From positions 125,071-189,070 of the forward strand of contig NZ_LMGZ01000012.1 in assembly GCF_001427605.1 (NCBI RefSeq): DNA of 64,000 nt, written 5' to 3'. Both the position numbers and the translations under genes were made by a program. How positions within the stretch are numbered: position 1 is the first letter of the stretch; every line of letters starts with the position of its first letter. This document shows, piece after piece, positions 17,153-25,526 of this stretch. The notes under the pieces were generated by a model. That model saw only the letters and a list, made by a program, of their open reading frames with translations, was not told the origin of the DNA and ran no database searches. The DNA is from Devosia sp. Root635. GTDB taxonomy: Bacteria; Pseudomonadota; Alphaproteobacteria; Rhizobiales; Devosiaceae.

Positions 17153-18142
17153 ATGAAGTACGTAAGTCAGACAGCTGCGGCTGTCGCTATCGTGGCCGTC
17201 GCGGCTGCGGGCGCGCACGGGCAGGACAAGAAGACGCTCGCCATCGTGGTAAAGGGCCTGGACAACCCTTTCTTCGAGCAGATCAACCTGGGCTGCCAGG
17301 ATTGGGCTGCCAACAATCCCGATTCCGAATATGAGTGCCTCTATACCGGGCCTGCCTCGAGCGCCGATGAAGCCGGTCAGGTTCAGCTCGTCGATGACCT
17401 GATCACGCGCGGCGTCGCGGCAATCGCCATCTCGCCATCCAATGCCCCTGCCATGGCCAACAGGCTCAAGGAAATTGCGCCTGAAATTCCGGTGATGACC
17501 GTCGATGCCGATCTGTCCGAGGCAGACCGCGCCCTGCGCGCCACCTTCCTAGGCACCGACAACTACCTCATGGGCGTCATGATGGCCGAACAGGCCCAGC
17601 GCCTGAAGCCCGAAGGCGGTAGCGTCTGCCTGCAGCTCGGCAATGTGGCGGCCGACAATATCAACGCCCGTGCTGCCGGCTTCCGCGACACCATCGCCGG
17701 CGCCAAGGGCACCGATCGCCTGGCCGATACCAATGGCTGGAGCGAAATCGAGGGTTGCCCGGTCTTTACCAATGACCAGATCGACCTGGCCAACCAGCAG
17801 ATGGCCGACGTGTTCACGTCCAATCCGGATCTCGACGCTTTCATCCTGATTGGCGGCTGGGCCCAGTTCGCGCCGCAGGCCTATGCCCAGGTGACGGACC
17901 AGGTCATGGACCGGCTTAACAGCAATGAACTCATCATCATTGCCGGCGACACCCTGCCGCCGCAGGTGCAGGCCTTCAACGAGGGCCGCAGCCACGCCCA
18001 GATCGGCCAGCGCCCGTTCGAAATGGGCCAGAAGGCCCCGGACGTGATGATCCAGCTGATCAACGGCGAGGCGGTCGAAGACCCGCTCTATACCGGTCTC
18101 GACGTCTGCACCCGCGAAGAACCCGGCTTCTGCGCTCCATAA
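17153..18142 (+). CDS. CUT2-type sugar ABC transporter, substrate-binding protein (system B)
   Basis: A 329-residue periplasmic protein with a signal peptide (MKYVSQTAAAVAIVAVAAAGAH, cleavage near AHG-Q). The core has LAIVVKGLDNPFFEQINLG, VAAIAISPSNAPAM and TDNYLMGVMMAEQA, as in the ribose/fructose binding-protein group. At least six cysteines are spread through the mature chain (ECLY, VCLQ, EGCP, VCTREEPGFC at the end), suggesting disulfides. It is first in a rightward unit running to 22959 and faces the ATPase/permease pair that lacks its own binding protein. Confidence 0.88.
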   Translation: MKYVSQTAAAVAIVAVAAAGAHGQDKKTLAIVVKGLDNPFFEQINLGCQDWAANNPDSEYECLYTGPASSADEAGQVQLVDDLITRGVAAIAISPSNAPAMANRLKEIAPEIPVMTVDADLSEADRALRATFLGTDNYLMGVMMAEQAQRLKPEGGSVCLQLGNVAADNINARAAGFRDTIAGAKGTDRLADTNGWSEIEGCPVFTNDQIDLANQQMADVFTSNPDLDAFILIGGWAQFAPQAYAQVTDQVMDRLNSNELIIIAGDTLPPQVQAFNEGRSHAQIGQRPFEMGQKAPDVMIQLINGEAVEDPLYTGLDVCTREEPGFCAP

Positions 18143-18161
18143 GTTCTGTCCTCCAAAGCAA

Positions 18162-18187
18162 CGGCATGGCGCTCAGGTGCCATGCCG
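18162..18187 (+). other. Stem-loop downstream of the binding-protein gene
   Basis: CGGCATGGC and GCCATGCCG form a perfect 9-bp stem with an 8-nt loop, 19 nt after the binding-protein stop. It has no T-run. Such hairpins often stabilise the abundant binding-protein mRNA relative to downstream genes. The ATG at 18182 sits inside the stem, which argues against its use as a start. Confidence 0.55.
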
Positions 18188-18244
18188 ACCTTGGGGCGCG
18201 CCTCCCGCCTGGGCATCGGCCCGGCATGCAAAGGGTCTGTTGAG

Positions 18245-19219
18245 TTGAAGCTTCTCGTTACCGGCATAACCGGCAAGGTCGGGTCCAATTTCCTGCCTGC
18301 ATTCCTGGCCGAGGGGCGCTTTACCGGTTGGTCCATTCGGGCCATCTGCAATGTCAGAACTCTCGATCATCCCGCGGTCGAAGTGGTGCGCGCCTCACTT
18401 TCCGATGCAGCGGCGGTGCGGGCGGCGATGGAGGGCGTGACCCATGTCCTGCACATGGCCGGCGTCAAGGAATCGCCTGACCTGGCGATCGATGTCGGCG
18501 TGAAGGGCATGTTCAACCTGCTCGAAGCGTTCCGGACATCGCCGACGGCCCAGCAATTCATGCTCATTGGCGGCGACTGCTCGGTCGGCCACATCTTCCA
18601 CGACTATGGCGCGCCGATCACCGAAGTCTCGCCGCGTCGCGCCTATCCCGGCTGCTATGCGCTGACCAAGGTGATCGAGGAGGTCATGCTGGAGCAGTAT
18701 CGCATCCAGTACGGCATTAATGGTTGCTGCCTGCGCGCACCGTGGATCATGGAGAAGGACGACTTCCGCCATGTGCTGAGCTTTCGCAGCCAGTTCGGCG
18801 GTCCATCCTGGCACGAATTCTTCAGCACCGCCGAGGTTGAGCGTCTGGCCCAACTCGATGCGGTGCCCCTGCTCTGGGACGCCACCGGCCTGCCGCTCAG
18901 GCGCAACTTCATCCATGTCAGCGACCTGGTCCGGGCGATCCTGGCGGCGCTCGACAATCCGGCGGCGGCAGGCGAGCTCTTCAATATCGCCATGACCGAG
19001 CCGGTCGACTACGCGCGGGCGGCAGCGCATCTGCAAGCCTCGCGTGGCGTGCAGGTGGTCGAAGTCGCCACCCCCTATTTCAGCAACTGGCTGGACAACG
19101 CCAAGGCCGGGCACCTGCTCGGCTGGCGGCCGCTGGTCGATCTCGAACAGCTCATCGAGCGCGCCTGGACCTATGTCCGCGCTGCCGATGATCCACGCAT
19201 CGTCTGGTACCCGGGATAG
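18245..19219 (+). CDS. NAD(P)-dependent epimerase/dehydratase (extended SDR)
   Basis: A 324-residue extended short-chain dehydrogenase of the sugar-epimerase type. The Rossmann motif is LLVTGITGKVGSNF at the very N-terminus and the catalytic YALTK pair is present with upstream Ser/Thr residues (GGDCSVGH). FIHVSDLVRAILAALDNP is the conserved cofactor/substrate segment. The start is taken as TTG 18245, which yields M-K-L-L-V-T-G with AAGGG about 10 nt upstream; an in-frame ATG at 18182 lies in a hairpin and adds unrelated residues. Its place inside an importer operon suggests it acts on the imported sugar or its lactone/acid. Confidence 0.82.
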   Translation: MKLLVTGITGKVGSNFLPAFLAEGRFTGWSIRAICNVRTLDHPAVEVVRASLSDAAAVRAAMEGVTHVLHMAGVKESPDLAIDVGVKGMFNLLEAFRTSPTAQQFMLIGGDCSVGHIFHDYGAPITEVSPRRAYPGCYALTKVIEEVMLEQYRIQYGINGCCLRAPWIMEKDDFRHVLSFRSQFGGPSWHEFFSTAEVERLAQLDAVPLLWDATGLPLRRNFIHVSDLVRAILAALDNPAAAGELFNIAMTEPVDYARAAAHLQASRGVQVVEVATPYFSNWLDNAKAGHLLGWRPLVDLEQLIERAWTYVRAADDPRIVWYPG

Positions 19220-19379
19220 GGGGCAGGCGTGACCCATACAATCGCAACGGAGTGCATCAAAGGCTCCGGAGTCCGAAGGGCGGCGAGGGGTATGGACTGA
19301 CCGGTGGCAATGGGTGCCGCCGGATATGAGGAAAACGTCGCCCGGCACGGTCAGACCTGTCGGCGATTGGAGGAACAAA

Positions 19380-20327
19380 ATGAACTGGAAACTTGCCGTA
19401 TCGACGGCCGCACTGGCCACCTTGATTGCAGGTCCCGCTTTCGCGCAGGACAAGCCGCAGCTCGCCTTCGTCGTCAATGCCGCTTCCGATTTCTGGAAGC
19501 TGGCCGAAGCCGGCGTCGCCAAGGCGCAGTCAGAACTGCCGGGCTATGACCTGCAGTTCCGCTACCCCGCCCAGGGCACGGCGGCGCTGCAGAACTCGCT
19601 GATGGACGACCTTGTCGCCGCCGGCACCGATGCCATCATGATCTCATCGGCCGATCCCAAGAACTCCATCGACGCCTTCAACCGCATCGCTGCACAGGTC
19701 CCGCTGTTCACCACCGACAGTGATGCCCCGGCCAGCAACCGCATTGCCTATCTGGGCTCGTCCAACACCCTCGCCGGCGTGCAGGCGGGCGAGATCGCCG
19801 TGAAGGCGCTGCCCGATGGGGCCAAGTGCATGGGCTTTGTCGGTTTCCTCGGGGCCGACAATGCCATCGAGCGCATCGCCGGCTTCCGCCAGGCCGTCGA
19901 AGGCTCGGGCATCGAACTGGTCGATGTGCGCGGTGACGATGTGGATTTCGCGCGCGCCCGCTCCAATGTCGATGACGTGCTGGCCGCCAATCCGGAAATC
20001 AACTGCATGGTCGGGTTCTATTCCTACAACCCGCCCAAGATCTACGAAGCACTTCAGGCAGCCGGAAAGCTCGGCCAGGTCACGGTCATCGGCTTCGACG
20101 AGGATCCGGTCACCCTGGGCGCCGTGCGCGAGCGCAGCTTTGCCGGTACCGTCGTGCAGGACCCCTACCAGTGGGGTTATCAGGGCATGCACCTGATGGC
20201 CAAGTATCTGGAGGGCGACAAGTCGGATGTGCCTGATGACGGCCTGATCATCGTGCCGACCAAGATCATCGACGCGTCCAATGTCGATGCCTTCGAGGCT
20301 GAACTCAAGGGGCGCATCGGCGGGTGA
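19380..20327 (+). CDS. CUT2-type sugar ABC transporter, substrate-binding protein (system C)
   Basis: A 315-residue periplasmic protein; ATG 19380 is preceded by GGAGGAA. The signal peptide runs to about residue 22 (ATLIAGPAFAQ). The mature start LAFVVNAASDFWKLAEAGV, the DAIMISSADPKN segment and the late VTVIGFDEDPVTLGAV identify a ribose-type binding protein. It shares the operon with the RbsA-type ATPase and permease that follow, which makes system C complete on one strand. A 160-bp gap separates it from the SDR. Confidence 0.92.
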   Translation: MNWKLAVSTAALATLIAGPAFAQDKPQLAFVVNAASDFWKLAEAGVAKAQSELPGYDLQFRYPAQGTAALQNSLMDDLVAAGTDAIMISSADPKNSIDAFNRIAAQVPLFTTDSDAPASNRIAYLGSSNTLAGVQAGEIAVKALPDGAKCMGFVGFLGADNAIERIAGFRQAVEGSGIELVDVRGDDVDFARARSNVDDVLAANPEINCMVGFYSYNPPKIYEALQAAGKLGQVTVIGFDEDPVTLGAVRERSFAGTVVQDPYQWGYQGMHLMAKYLEGDKSDVPDDGLIIVPTKIIDASNVDAFEAELKGRIGG

Positions 20328-20345
20328 TCCTCCCAGCCGACGCAG

Positions 20346-20378
20346 CCGCACCGGGTCCTCTTCCTGGGTCCGGTGCGG
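20346..20378 (+). other. Stem-loop between binding-protein and ATPase genes of system C
   Basis: CCGCACCGG and CCGGTGCGG form a perfect 9-bp stem around a 15-nt loop, 18 nt after the binding-protein stop, with no T-run. Position and form match the hairpin at 18162 and suggest differential expression of the binding protein within the operon. Confidence 0.55.
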
Positions 20379-20440
20379 ACCGCCACTGTTGCCCCCGAGG
20401 CGGCGCCAAGGTGCCGTCCTCGTCGTTGTTAGGTGCCTGC

Positions 20441-21952
20441 ATGACGTCGCCATCCCCCTCGGCCCCGCTGCTGGTGCTCGAGAACATCTCCAAGGCCTAT
20501 CCCGGCGTCGTGGCGCTCTCGGACGTCACCCTGACTGTGCGGGCCAGTGAAGTGCTGGGCCTGATCGGGGAGAATGGCGCCGGCAAGTCGACGCTGATGA
20601 AAATCCTGGGCGGCGTCATCGAACCGAGCTCGGGCCGCATTGTCATCGACAATGTCGAATATGGCCGGCTCGATGTCACAGGGTCCCAGGCGGCAGGCAT
20701 TGCCTTCGTGCATCAGGAACTCAACGTCTTCGACAATCTCGACGTCGCCGCAAACATGTTCCTGGGCCGCGAGAAACGCCGCGGGCCGCTTCGGCTGCTC
20801 GATCTTGAGGGTATGCGCGACGCGGCGCGACCGCTGCTGGCGCGTGTCGGTGCGACGTTCGGGCCCGATGCCCGGGTGATCGACCTGTCGCTGGCAGAAC
20901 GGCAACTGCTCGAAATCGCCAAGGCGCTCTCCATCGACGCCCGGGTCGTCATCATGGATGAGCCGACATCGTCGCTGACCCTGTCTGAGACGCGGACGTT
21001 GATGAAGGTCATCGCCGATCTCAAGGATCAGGGCATCGCCGTCATCTACATTTCCCACCGACTGAGCGAGATCGAAACCTGCGCAGACCGCGTCTTCGCC
21101 CTGCGCGATGGCCGGGTGGCGGGGGAGCTGGCCCGTCACGAAATCGGCCACGACGCCATGATCCGCCTGATGATCGGGCGGGACCTCAAGGCGCTCTACA
21201 CCGCGCCCGCTGTCCCGCCGGGCGATGTCATCCTGTCCCTCAAGGGGGTCAGGACACAGGCGCGGCCGCTGGCGCTGGCCGATCTCGAGATCCGCGCCGG
21301 CGAGCTTGTCGGTGTCGCCGGACTGGTCGGGGCCGGTCGCACCGAGCTGGCCGAGGCCATCTTCGGCATCAGCCCCGTCATTGAGGGCGACATACGGCTG
21401 GATGGTCAAGCCTTTCGCGCCCGCACGCCCCGCGAGGCTATCGACGCCGGCCTTTACCTTGTGCCCGAGGACCGCAAGCGAACCGGCCTGCTGCTGGAAA
21501 GCGCCATCAGTGAAAACATCGTCCTGGCCGACCTGCAGTCGGTGGCGTGGCGCGGTCTGGTCTCGCTGCCGCGCATCCTGAGGCGCGCGACCGAGCAACG
21601 CGACAGGCTTGGCATCAAGGCCGCCGACCTGTCGAGGGTCGCCGCAGAACTGTCCGGCGGCAACCAGCAGAAGGTGGTGCTGGGCAAGTGGCTGTCCATG
21701 CGCCCCCGGCTGATCATTTTCGACGAGCCGACACGCGGCGTCGATGTCGGCGCCAAGTCGGAAATCTACCAGCTCCTGCGGGCCCTCGCCGAGGCCGGCG
21801 TCGGCGTCATGATGATTTCCAGCGATATGGAGGAGGTGATCGGCGTCTCCGACCGCATCGTGGTTTTGCGCGAGGGCCGGATTGCCGGGTCACTTCCGCG
21901 GGCAGAATTTACAGAACAGAGCGTGCTCAGGCTCGCCGTGGGGGCGAATTAG
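20441..21952 (+). CDS. Sugar ABC transporter ATP-binding protein, double-domain RbsA-type (system C)
   Basis: A 503-residue ATPase with two tandem nucleotide-binding domains. The first has Walker A GENGAGKST, Walker B VVIMDEPTSSL and the weak signature LSLAERQLLEIAKAL. The second has the degenerate P-loop GLVGAGRTE, the full signature LSGGNQQKVVLGKW and IFDEPTRGVDVGA. This asymmetry is normal for RbsA/XylG/MglA. ATG 20441 (MTSPSPSAPLLVLENISKAYPG) is chosen over an earlier in-frame start inside the hairpin region. It is 8 bp upstream of its permease gene. Confidence 0.94.
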   Translation: MTSPSPSAPLLVLENISKAYPGVVALSDVTLTVRASEVLGLIGENGAGKSTLMKILGGVIEPSSGRIVIDNVEYGRLDVTGSQAAGIAFVHQELNVFDNLDVAANMFLGREKRRGPLRLLDLEGMRDAARPLLARVGATFGPDARVIDLSLAERQLLEIAKALSIDARVVIMDEPTSSLTLSETRTLMKVIADLKDQGIAVIYISHRLSEIETCADRVFALRDGRVAGELARHEIGHDAMIRLMIGRDLKALYTAPAVPPGDVILSLKGVRTQARPLALADLEIRAGELVGVAGLVGAGRTELAEAIFGISPVIEGDIRLDGQAFRARTPREAIDAGLYLVPEDRKRTGLLLESAISENIVLADLQSVAWRGLVSLPRILRRATEQRDRLGIKAADLSRVAAELSGGNQQKVVLGKWLSMRPRLIIFDEPTRGVDVGAKSEIYQLLRALAEAGVGVMMISSDMEEVIGVSDRIVVLREGRIAGSLPRAEFTEQSVLRLAVGAN

Positions 21953-21960
21953 GAAAGCTT

Positions 21961-22959
21961 ATGCAGAAAAAAGACATGGGGCTGGCCGTCCTGATCATTA
22001 TCGTGGGTGCCATCGTCTATCTCAGGAACCCGCTGTTCCTGTCGCCCATCAACCTGGGAAACACCGCCAATCTCATCGGGCTGTTCGGCCTGTTCGCCAT
22101 CGGGCAGGGCTTCGTCATCATGACTGGTGGCATCGATCTGTCCGTGGGCTCGATGATCGCGCTGCTCGGGGTGATCTTCGTCGACTTGGTGGGCAAGTTC
22201 GGTGTGCCATGGCCGCTCGCCATCCTCATCACCATCGGCGTCGGCACCCTGCTGGGCCTGGCGCATGGGTTGCTGATCACCAGGCTGAAGATGCAGCCCT
22301 TCGTGGTAACCCTGTGTGGCCTGTTGATCTATCGTGGGGTCGCGCGCGGCTACACCGGGGAGGCCACGGCAGGGTTTCCGTTCGGCGCCAGCTACCCGGA
22401 ACTCGAATGGCTGACCATCGGCCGATCATTCGGCATTCCGCACTCCTTCCTCGCCATGCTCATCATCGGGGCGGTCTGCTGGGTGGTGCTGCACCGTTCG
22501 GTGTTCGGGCGGCATCTCTATGCCGTGGGCAAGAACGAGGACGCGGCCCGCTATTCCGGCATCCGCACGGGCCTCGTCATCACCGCCGCCTATGTGATCT
22601 GCGCGATCCTCACGTCCATCGCAGCCATCTACTTCGCCATGTTCACCAAGTCGGTGCAGCCATCCTCGCATGGCAATTTCTACGAGCTCTACGCCATCGC
22701 TGCCGCCGTGCTGGGCGGCTTTTCCCTGCGCGGTGGCGAAGGATCGATCATCGGCGTGGTGCTCGGGGCGGTGCTCCTGCAGGAGTTGCAGAACCTGGTC
22801 AACCTGCTGGGCATTCCCTCGTCGCTGAACTTCGCCGTCATGGGCGGGGTCATTCTGGCCGGTGTGCTGGCGGACCAGCAGTTCAACCGCTACCGCGCCC
22901 GGCGACGGGCCAAGCGGGCGATGGAGGCGCTCCCTTCGGGAACTCCTAGTGCCGGCTAG
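21961..22959 (+). CDS. Sugar ABC transporter permease, RbsC type (system C)
   Basis: A 332-residue CUT2 permease with about ten membrane segments. It shows QGFVIMTGGIDLSVGSMIALL, MQPFVVTLCGLLIYRGVARG, AAVLGGFSLRGGEGSIIGVVLG and a basic C-terminus (RYRARRRAKRAM). ATG 21961 follows the ATPase stop by 8 bp with GGAAAG in front. It is the last gene of the sugar-island operon; immediately downstream the sequence changes to decayed and mobile DNA. Confidence 0.93.
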   Translation: MQKKDMGLAVLIIIVGAIVYLRNPLFLSPINLGNTANLIGLFGLFAIGQGFVIMTGGIDLSVGSMIALLGVIFVDLVGKFGVPWPLAILITIGVGTLLGLAHGLLITRLKMQPFVVTLCGLLIYRGVARGYTGEATAGFPFGASYPELEWLTIGRSFGIPHSFLAMLIIGAVCWVVLHRSVFGRHLYAVGKNEDAARYSGIRTGLVITAAYVICAILTSIAAIYFAMFTKSVQPSSHGNFYELYAIAAAVLGGFSLRGGEGSIIGVVLGAVLLQELQNLVNLLGIPSSLNFAVMGGVILAGVLADQQFNRYRARRRAKRAMEALPSGTPSAG

Positions 22960-22971
22960 GATTGCGGCCAG

Positions 22972-23130
22972 AACGGTTAGCCGACCAAGATCTACGACAG
23001 CACGACCCAGCTGTCCGGCAGCCGCCGAAAACGAAGCGCGTATTGACGAATTCGCGCACCAGTTCGAACATTGGCATGTGCCAGATGTAGATGCCAATGA
23101 TGACCCGCGCGGTGGCAGGTTTTTGGGATT
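22972..23130 (-). pseudogene. Decayed fragment of an acyltransferase-3-type membrane protein
   Basis: On the minus strand one frame reads VIIGIYIWHMPMFELVREF, which resembles the last membrane helices of acyltransferase family 3 (OafA-like) proteins (typically ..YGIYLWHxP..). About 10 codons later the natural continuation (LPDSWVVLS, then a stop, then ILVG) is found in another frame. So only ~50 codons remain, with at least one frameshift and one stop. It lies at the border between the sugar operon and the integrase gene. The similarity is from memory of the family. Confidence 0.5.
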
Positions 23131-23230
23131 TCAAGATCAGAACTGAACGACCGCAATGGGGTCGATCTGCCGCTGATAAGCCTGCCATATTCGTTCTCTT
23201 CATGGCCGCTTCGGCCAGAGGAGAAATGTG

Positions 23231-23863
23231 ATGGGTATCTCACAGTACGACCCTGCTGCTGCAGGAAGACCTGCTTGGAATGCCGGTAGGCAGGTTGGCG
23301 CCAAACGTGCATTGAAGGTCAGACAAATCTGGTCAATTCGCTTCTTCCTTGACCGAGAGGGAAGGATGAGGGACCGAGCACTTTTTGACTTGGCTATCGA
23401 CAGCAAGCTTCGAGGCTGCGATCTGGTGAAGATCAAGATCGGCACGCTCGTGGCGGGACCTGCCATTCGAACTCGGTCGATGGTAATCCAGCAGAAGACA
23501 GGCAGACCCGTCCAATTCGAGATCACCGCTGACACAAGGGCCAGCCTGCTTGCTTGGCTTGAGCGACGCGGAGGGACGGTCGATGACTACGCCTTTCCAA
23601 GCCGTGTAGTGCACGATGGTCATCTGAGCACCCGTCAATACGCCAGGCTGGTGGACGAGTGGGTCACTGCAATCGGGCTGACGCCTGAGGAGTATGGCAC
23701 CCATTCGCTGCGCCGTACAAAGGCGTCGCTCATTTACAAAGCCACAGGCAACCTTCGGGCCATCCAGATACTTCTTGGCCATAGCAAGATCGAGAACACA
23801 GTTCGTTACCTTGGCGTGGATGTCGACGACGCTTTGTCGTTGTCAGAGGCAACCGAAATCTGA
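23231..23863 (+). CDS. Minimal tyrosine recombinase / phage-type integrase
   Basis: A 210-residue protein made almost only of the catalytic domain; the SAM-like core-binding arm of normal ~350-residue integrases is missing. Active-site residues appear intact: Arg in SKLRGCDL, Lys in QQKTGRPV, the THSLRRTKA box (HxxR), LGHSKIENTVRYLG with His and the nucleophilic Tyr. AGAGGAGA lies 6 nt before ATG 23231 (GTG 23228 is a poorer choice). Codon use includes many TTG, CGT and TCA codons, unlike neighbours. It could be a standalone recombinase or the remnant of an integrated element. Confidence 0.85.
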   Translation: MGISQYDPAAAGRPAWNAGRQVGAKRALKVRQIWSIRFFLDREGRMRDRALFDLAIDSKLRGCDLVKIKIGTLVAGPAIRTRSMVIQQKTGRPVQFEITADTRASLLAWLERRGGTVDDYAFPSRVVHDGHLSTRQYARLVDEWVTAIGLTPEEYGTHSLRRTKASLIYKATGNLRAIQILLGHSKIENTVRYLGVDVDDALSLSEATEI

Positions 23864-24201
23864 GCAAGCGACTTCGCCGGCAGCCGGTTGTGCTTCGTCG
23901 GCGAAGCGCCCCCATTCCGGCCGTTCAGTACCCGTCTAAGCTTTCCTAAAAGCTGCCATCCCTTACACTCGTGCCCCACGGCTGAAACGGGGTGGCTAGC
24001 AGAAGGGCCGGTTTTGGGGCGACCTGGTTAGAAGGCGGACAGTTCTCCTTCTAGAAAGGTCAAGTCCAAAAATTTGAGGCGTTTTCAGTTGGCGCACGGT
24101 GGCGGCGTGGTCTGGGCACATTGTCGCTGACTTGATACCTGCGGCCCTTTGGTAGTAGACGAAACCTTTGCCCCCTTGGGCATTGCGATCTTGGTGGCGT
24201 C
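23864..24201. other. Non-coding stretch after the integrase
   Basis: This 338-bp region has no credible ORF. Just after the integrase stop, CTTCGCCG (23872-23879) and CGGCGAAG (23899-23906) form an 8-bp inverted repeat with a 19-nt loop, a possible weak terminator. The rest is comparatively AT-richer and must hold the promoter of the ytcA-mdtNOP-like operon, but no clear -35/-10 pair or recombination site was recognised. Confidence 0.4.
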
Positions 24202-24480
24202 ATGAAACTGCGGCTCGCTGGCTTGAAAATAGCAGCTTTTCTCCCGTTTCTTGCGGCGTGTTCACCGGCGGGCGGCGCACCTTCCGTGCCTCTCTTTGGC
24301 TCGTTCTTCCCGGCATGGATCATTTGTGCCGTCGGCGGTCTGCTCATCGCTGTCGTTCTGCGCACTATTCTCATCGCCGTGCGGCTCGATGAGCATCTGC
24401 CGGCCCCGCCATTAGTCTATCTGTGTCTGGCGGTGAGCTGTGGCATTCTTTTCTGGCTGATCTGGGCGGGAGCGCTGTGA
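24202..24480 (+). CDS. YtcA-family small lipoprotein/membrane protein
   Basis: A 92-residue protein with a lipobox (FLPFLAACSP, Cys20) followed by two hydrophobic segments (FPAWIICAVGGLLIAVVLRTIL and PPLVYLCLAVSCGILFWLIW). Size, lipobox and position match YtcA, encoded in front of mdtNOP in E. coli; its function is not established. Its TGA overlaps the ATG of the HlyD-type gene by one base, so the two are coupled. It begins a four-gene efflux operon running to 29015. Confidence 0.82.
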   Translation: MKLRLAGLKIAAFLPFLAACSPAGGAPSVPLFGSFFPAWIICAVGGLLIAVVLRTILIAVRLDEHLPAPPLVYLCLAVSCGILFWLIWAGAL

Positions 24481-25526
24481 TGCGGGCGATAGTGGGCAAA
24501 GCCATCGGCTACGCGGTTTTCGCTCTGACGGCCGTTCTGATCTATTTCGCATGGAGCGCCGGAGCCTCCAGCCCCCGTTCTGATGTCGCCGAGATCGAGG
24601 CACCCGTCGTTCAGATTTCTCCAACTGTGCCGGGCCGCGTGATTTCCATTTGGGTCGAGAATAATCAGGCCGTCAACGCAGGCGATGTCCTGTTTCAGGT
24701 TGACCCTGAACCCTACCAACTTCGTCTCGACCAGGCCCAGGCCGAATTACGCGCTGCCGAGTCGGAACTGGCACAGGGCGGGCGCAATATCGCCACAGCC
24801 CAATCCAATGCAGATGTCGCACAAAAGCAGATCGAGCGCGCCCAGTTCAACTCCGACCTCGCCAAGCAGACGCTGGATCGGCTCGAACCGCTGCTGGAGC
24901 GCGGTTTCGTGACGGCGCAGCAGGTGGATCAGGCGCGTACGGCCTATAATGACGCCTTGGTCAGCCTCGATCAGGCATTGCAGTCGTCACAGGGGGCGAC
25001 CCAGGTTATCGGCACGCTCGACACGCGGCAGGCGCAAGTCGATACGGCCAAAGCAACGGTTGCCCTGATGCAGCGCGATCTCGACAACACGATTGTGCGC
25101 GCGCCATTCGACGGTCTGGTCACGGGCCTGCTCATGCCGCCGGGTGAATATGTGGTCACCGGGCAGACCCTTTTCTCCCTGATCGACACATCTGGCTGGG
25201 AAGCGGTGGCGTTTTTCCGTGAAACCGAATTGCTCAATATCGCCGTCGGGGACACAGCCGAGGTGTTCGTCATGACCGATTCCCGTCAACCGGTGTCCGG
25301 AACGGTGGCGGCCATTGGTTGGGGTGTGCGTTCGGCCGATGCCGCCAATCTCCTGGGCCTGCCGATTGTCTCCAATTCGCTCAACTGGGTGAAGGTGGCC
25401 AAGCGCTTCCCGGTCTATGTGCATCTGCATGAGCCGCCGGCCGACCTGATGCGTGTCGGCGCATCTGCAATGGTAGTAATCATGGGCGGGGTGGCCGAAG
25501 CGAACCATGCCGGCGACACGCACTAA
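24480..25526 (+). CDS. MdtN-like HlyD-family periplasmic adaptor subunit
   Basis: A 348-residue membrane-fusion protein: one N-terminal membrane helix (~10-28), a lipoyl-like half-motif VVQISPTVPGRVISIWVENNQ, a coiled-coil hairpin (~75-190, rich in AQAELRAAESELAQ-type heptads), then VRAPFDGLVTGLLMPPGEYV. It would join the inner-membrane FUSC-type pump to the outer-membrane factor. Gene order ytcA-mdtN-mdtO-mdtP is conserved with E. coli, where the pump is linked to tolerance of sulfa drugs and dyes; the role here is inferred. It overlaps the next gene by 20 bp. Confidence 0.88.
   Translation: MRAIVGKAIGYAVFALTAVLIYFAWSAGASSPRSDVAEIEAPVVQISPTVPGRVISIWVENNQAVNAGDVLFQVDPEPYQLRLDQAQAELRAAESELAQGGRNIATAQSNADVAQKQIERAQFNSDLAKQTLDRLEPLLERGFVTAQQVDQARTAYNDALVSLDQALQSSQGATQVIGTLDTRQAQVDTAKATVALMQRDLDNTIVRAPFDGLVTGLLMPPGEYVVTGQTLFSLIDTSGWEAVAFFRETELLNIAVGDTAEVFVMTDSRQPVSGTVAAIGWGVRSADAANLLGLPIVSNSLNWVKVAKRFPVYVHLHEPPADLMRVGASAMVVIMGGVAEANHAGDTH

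Noticed and set aside
18182-18244. ATG 18182 as start of the SDR
   Set aside because: It is inside a hairpin and adds residues before the Rossmann motif that relatives lack; TTG 18245 fits better.
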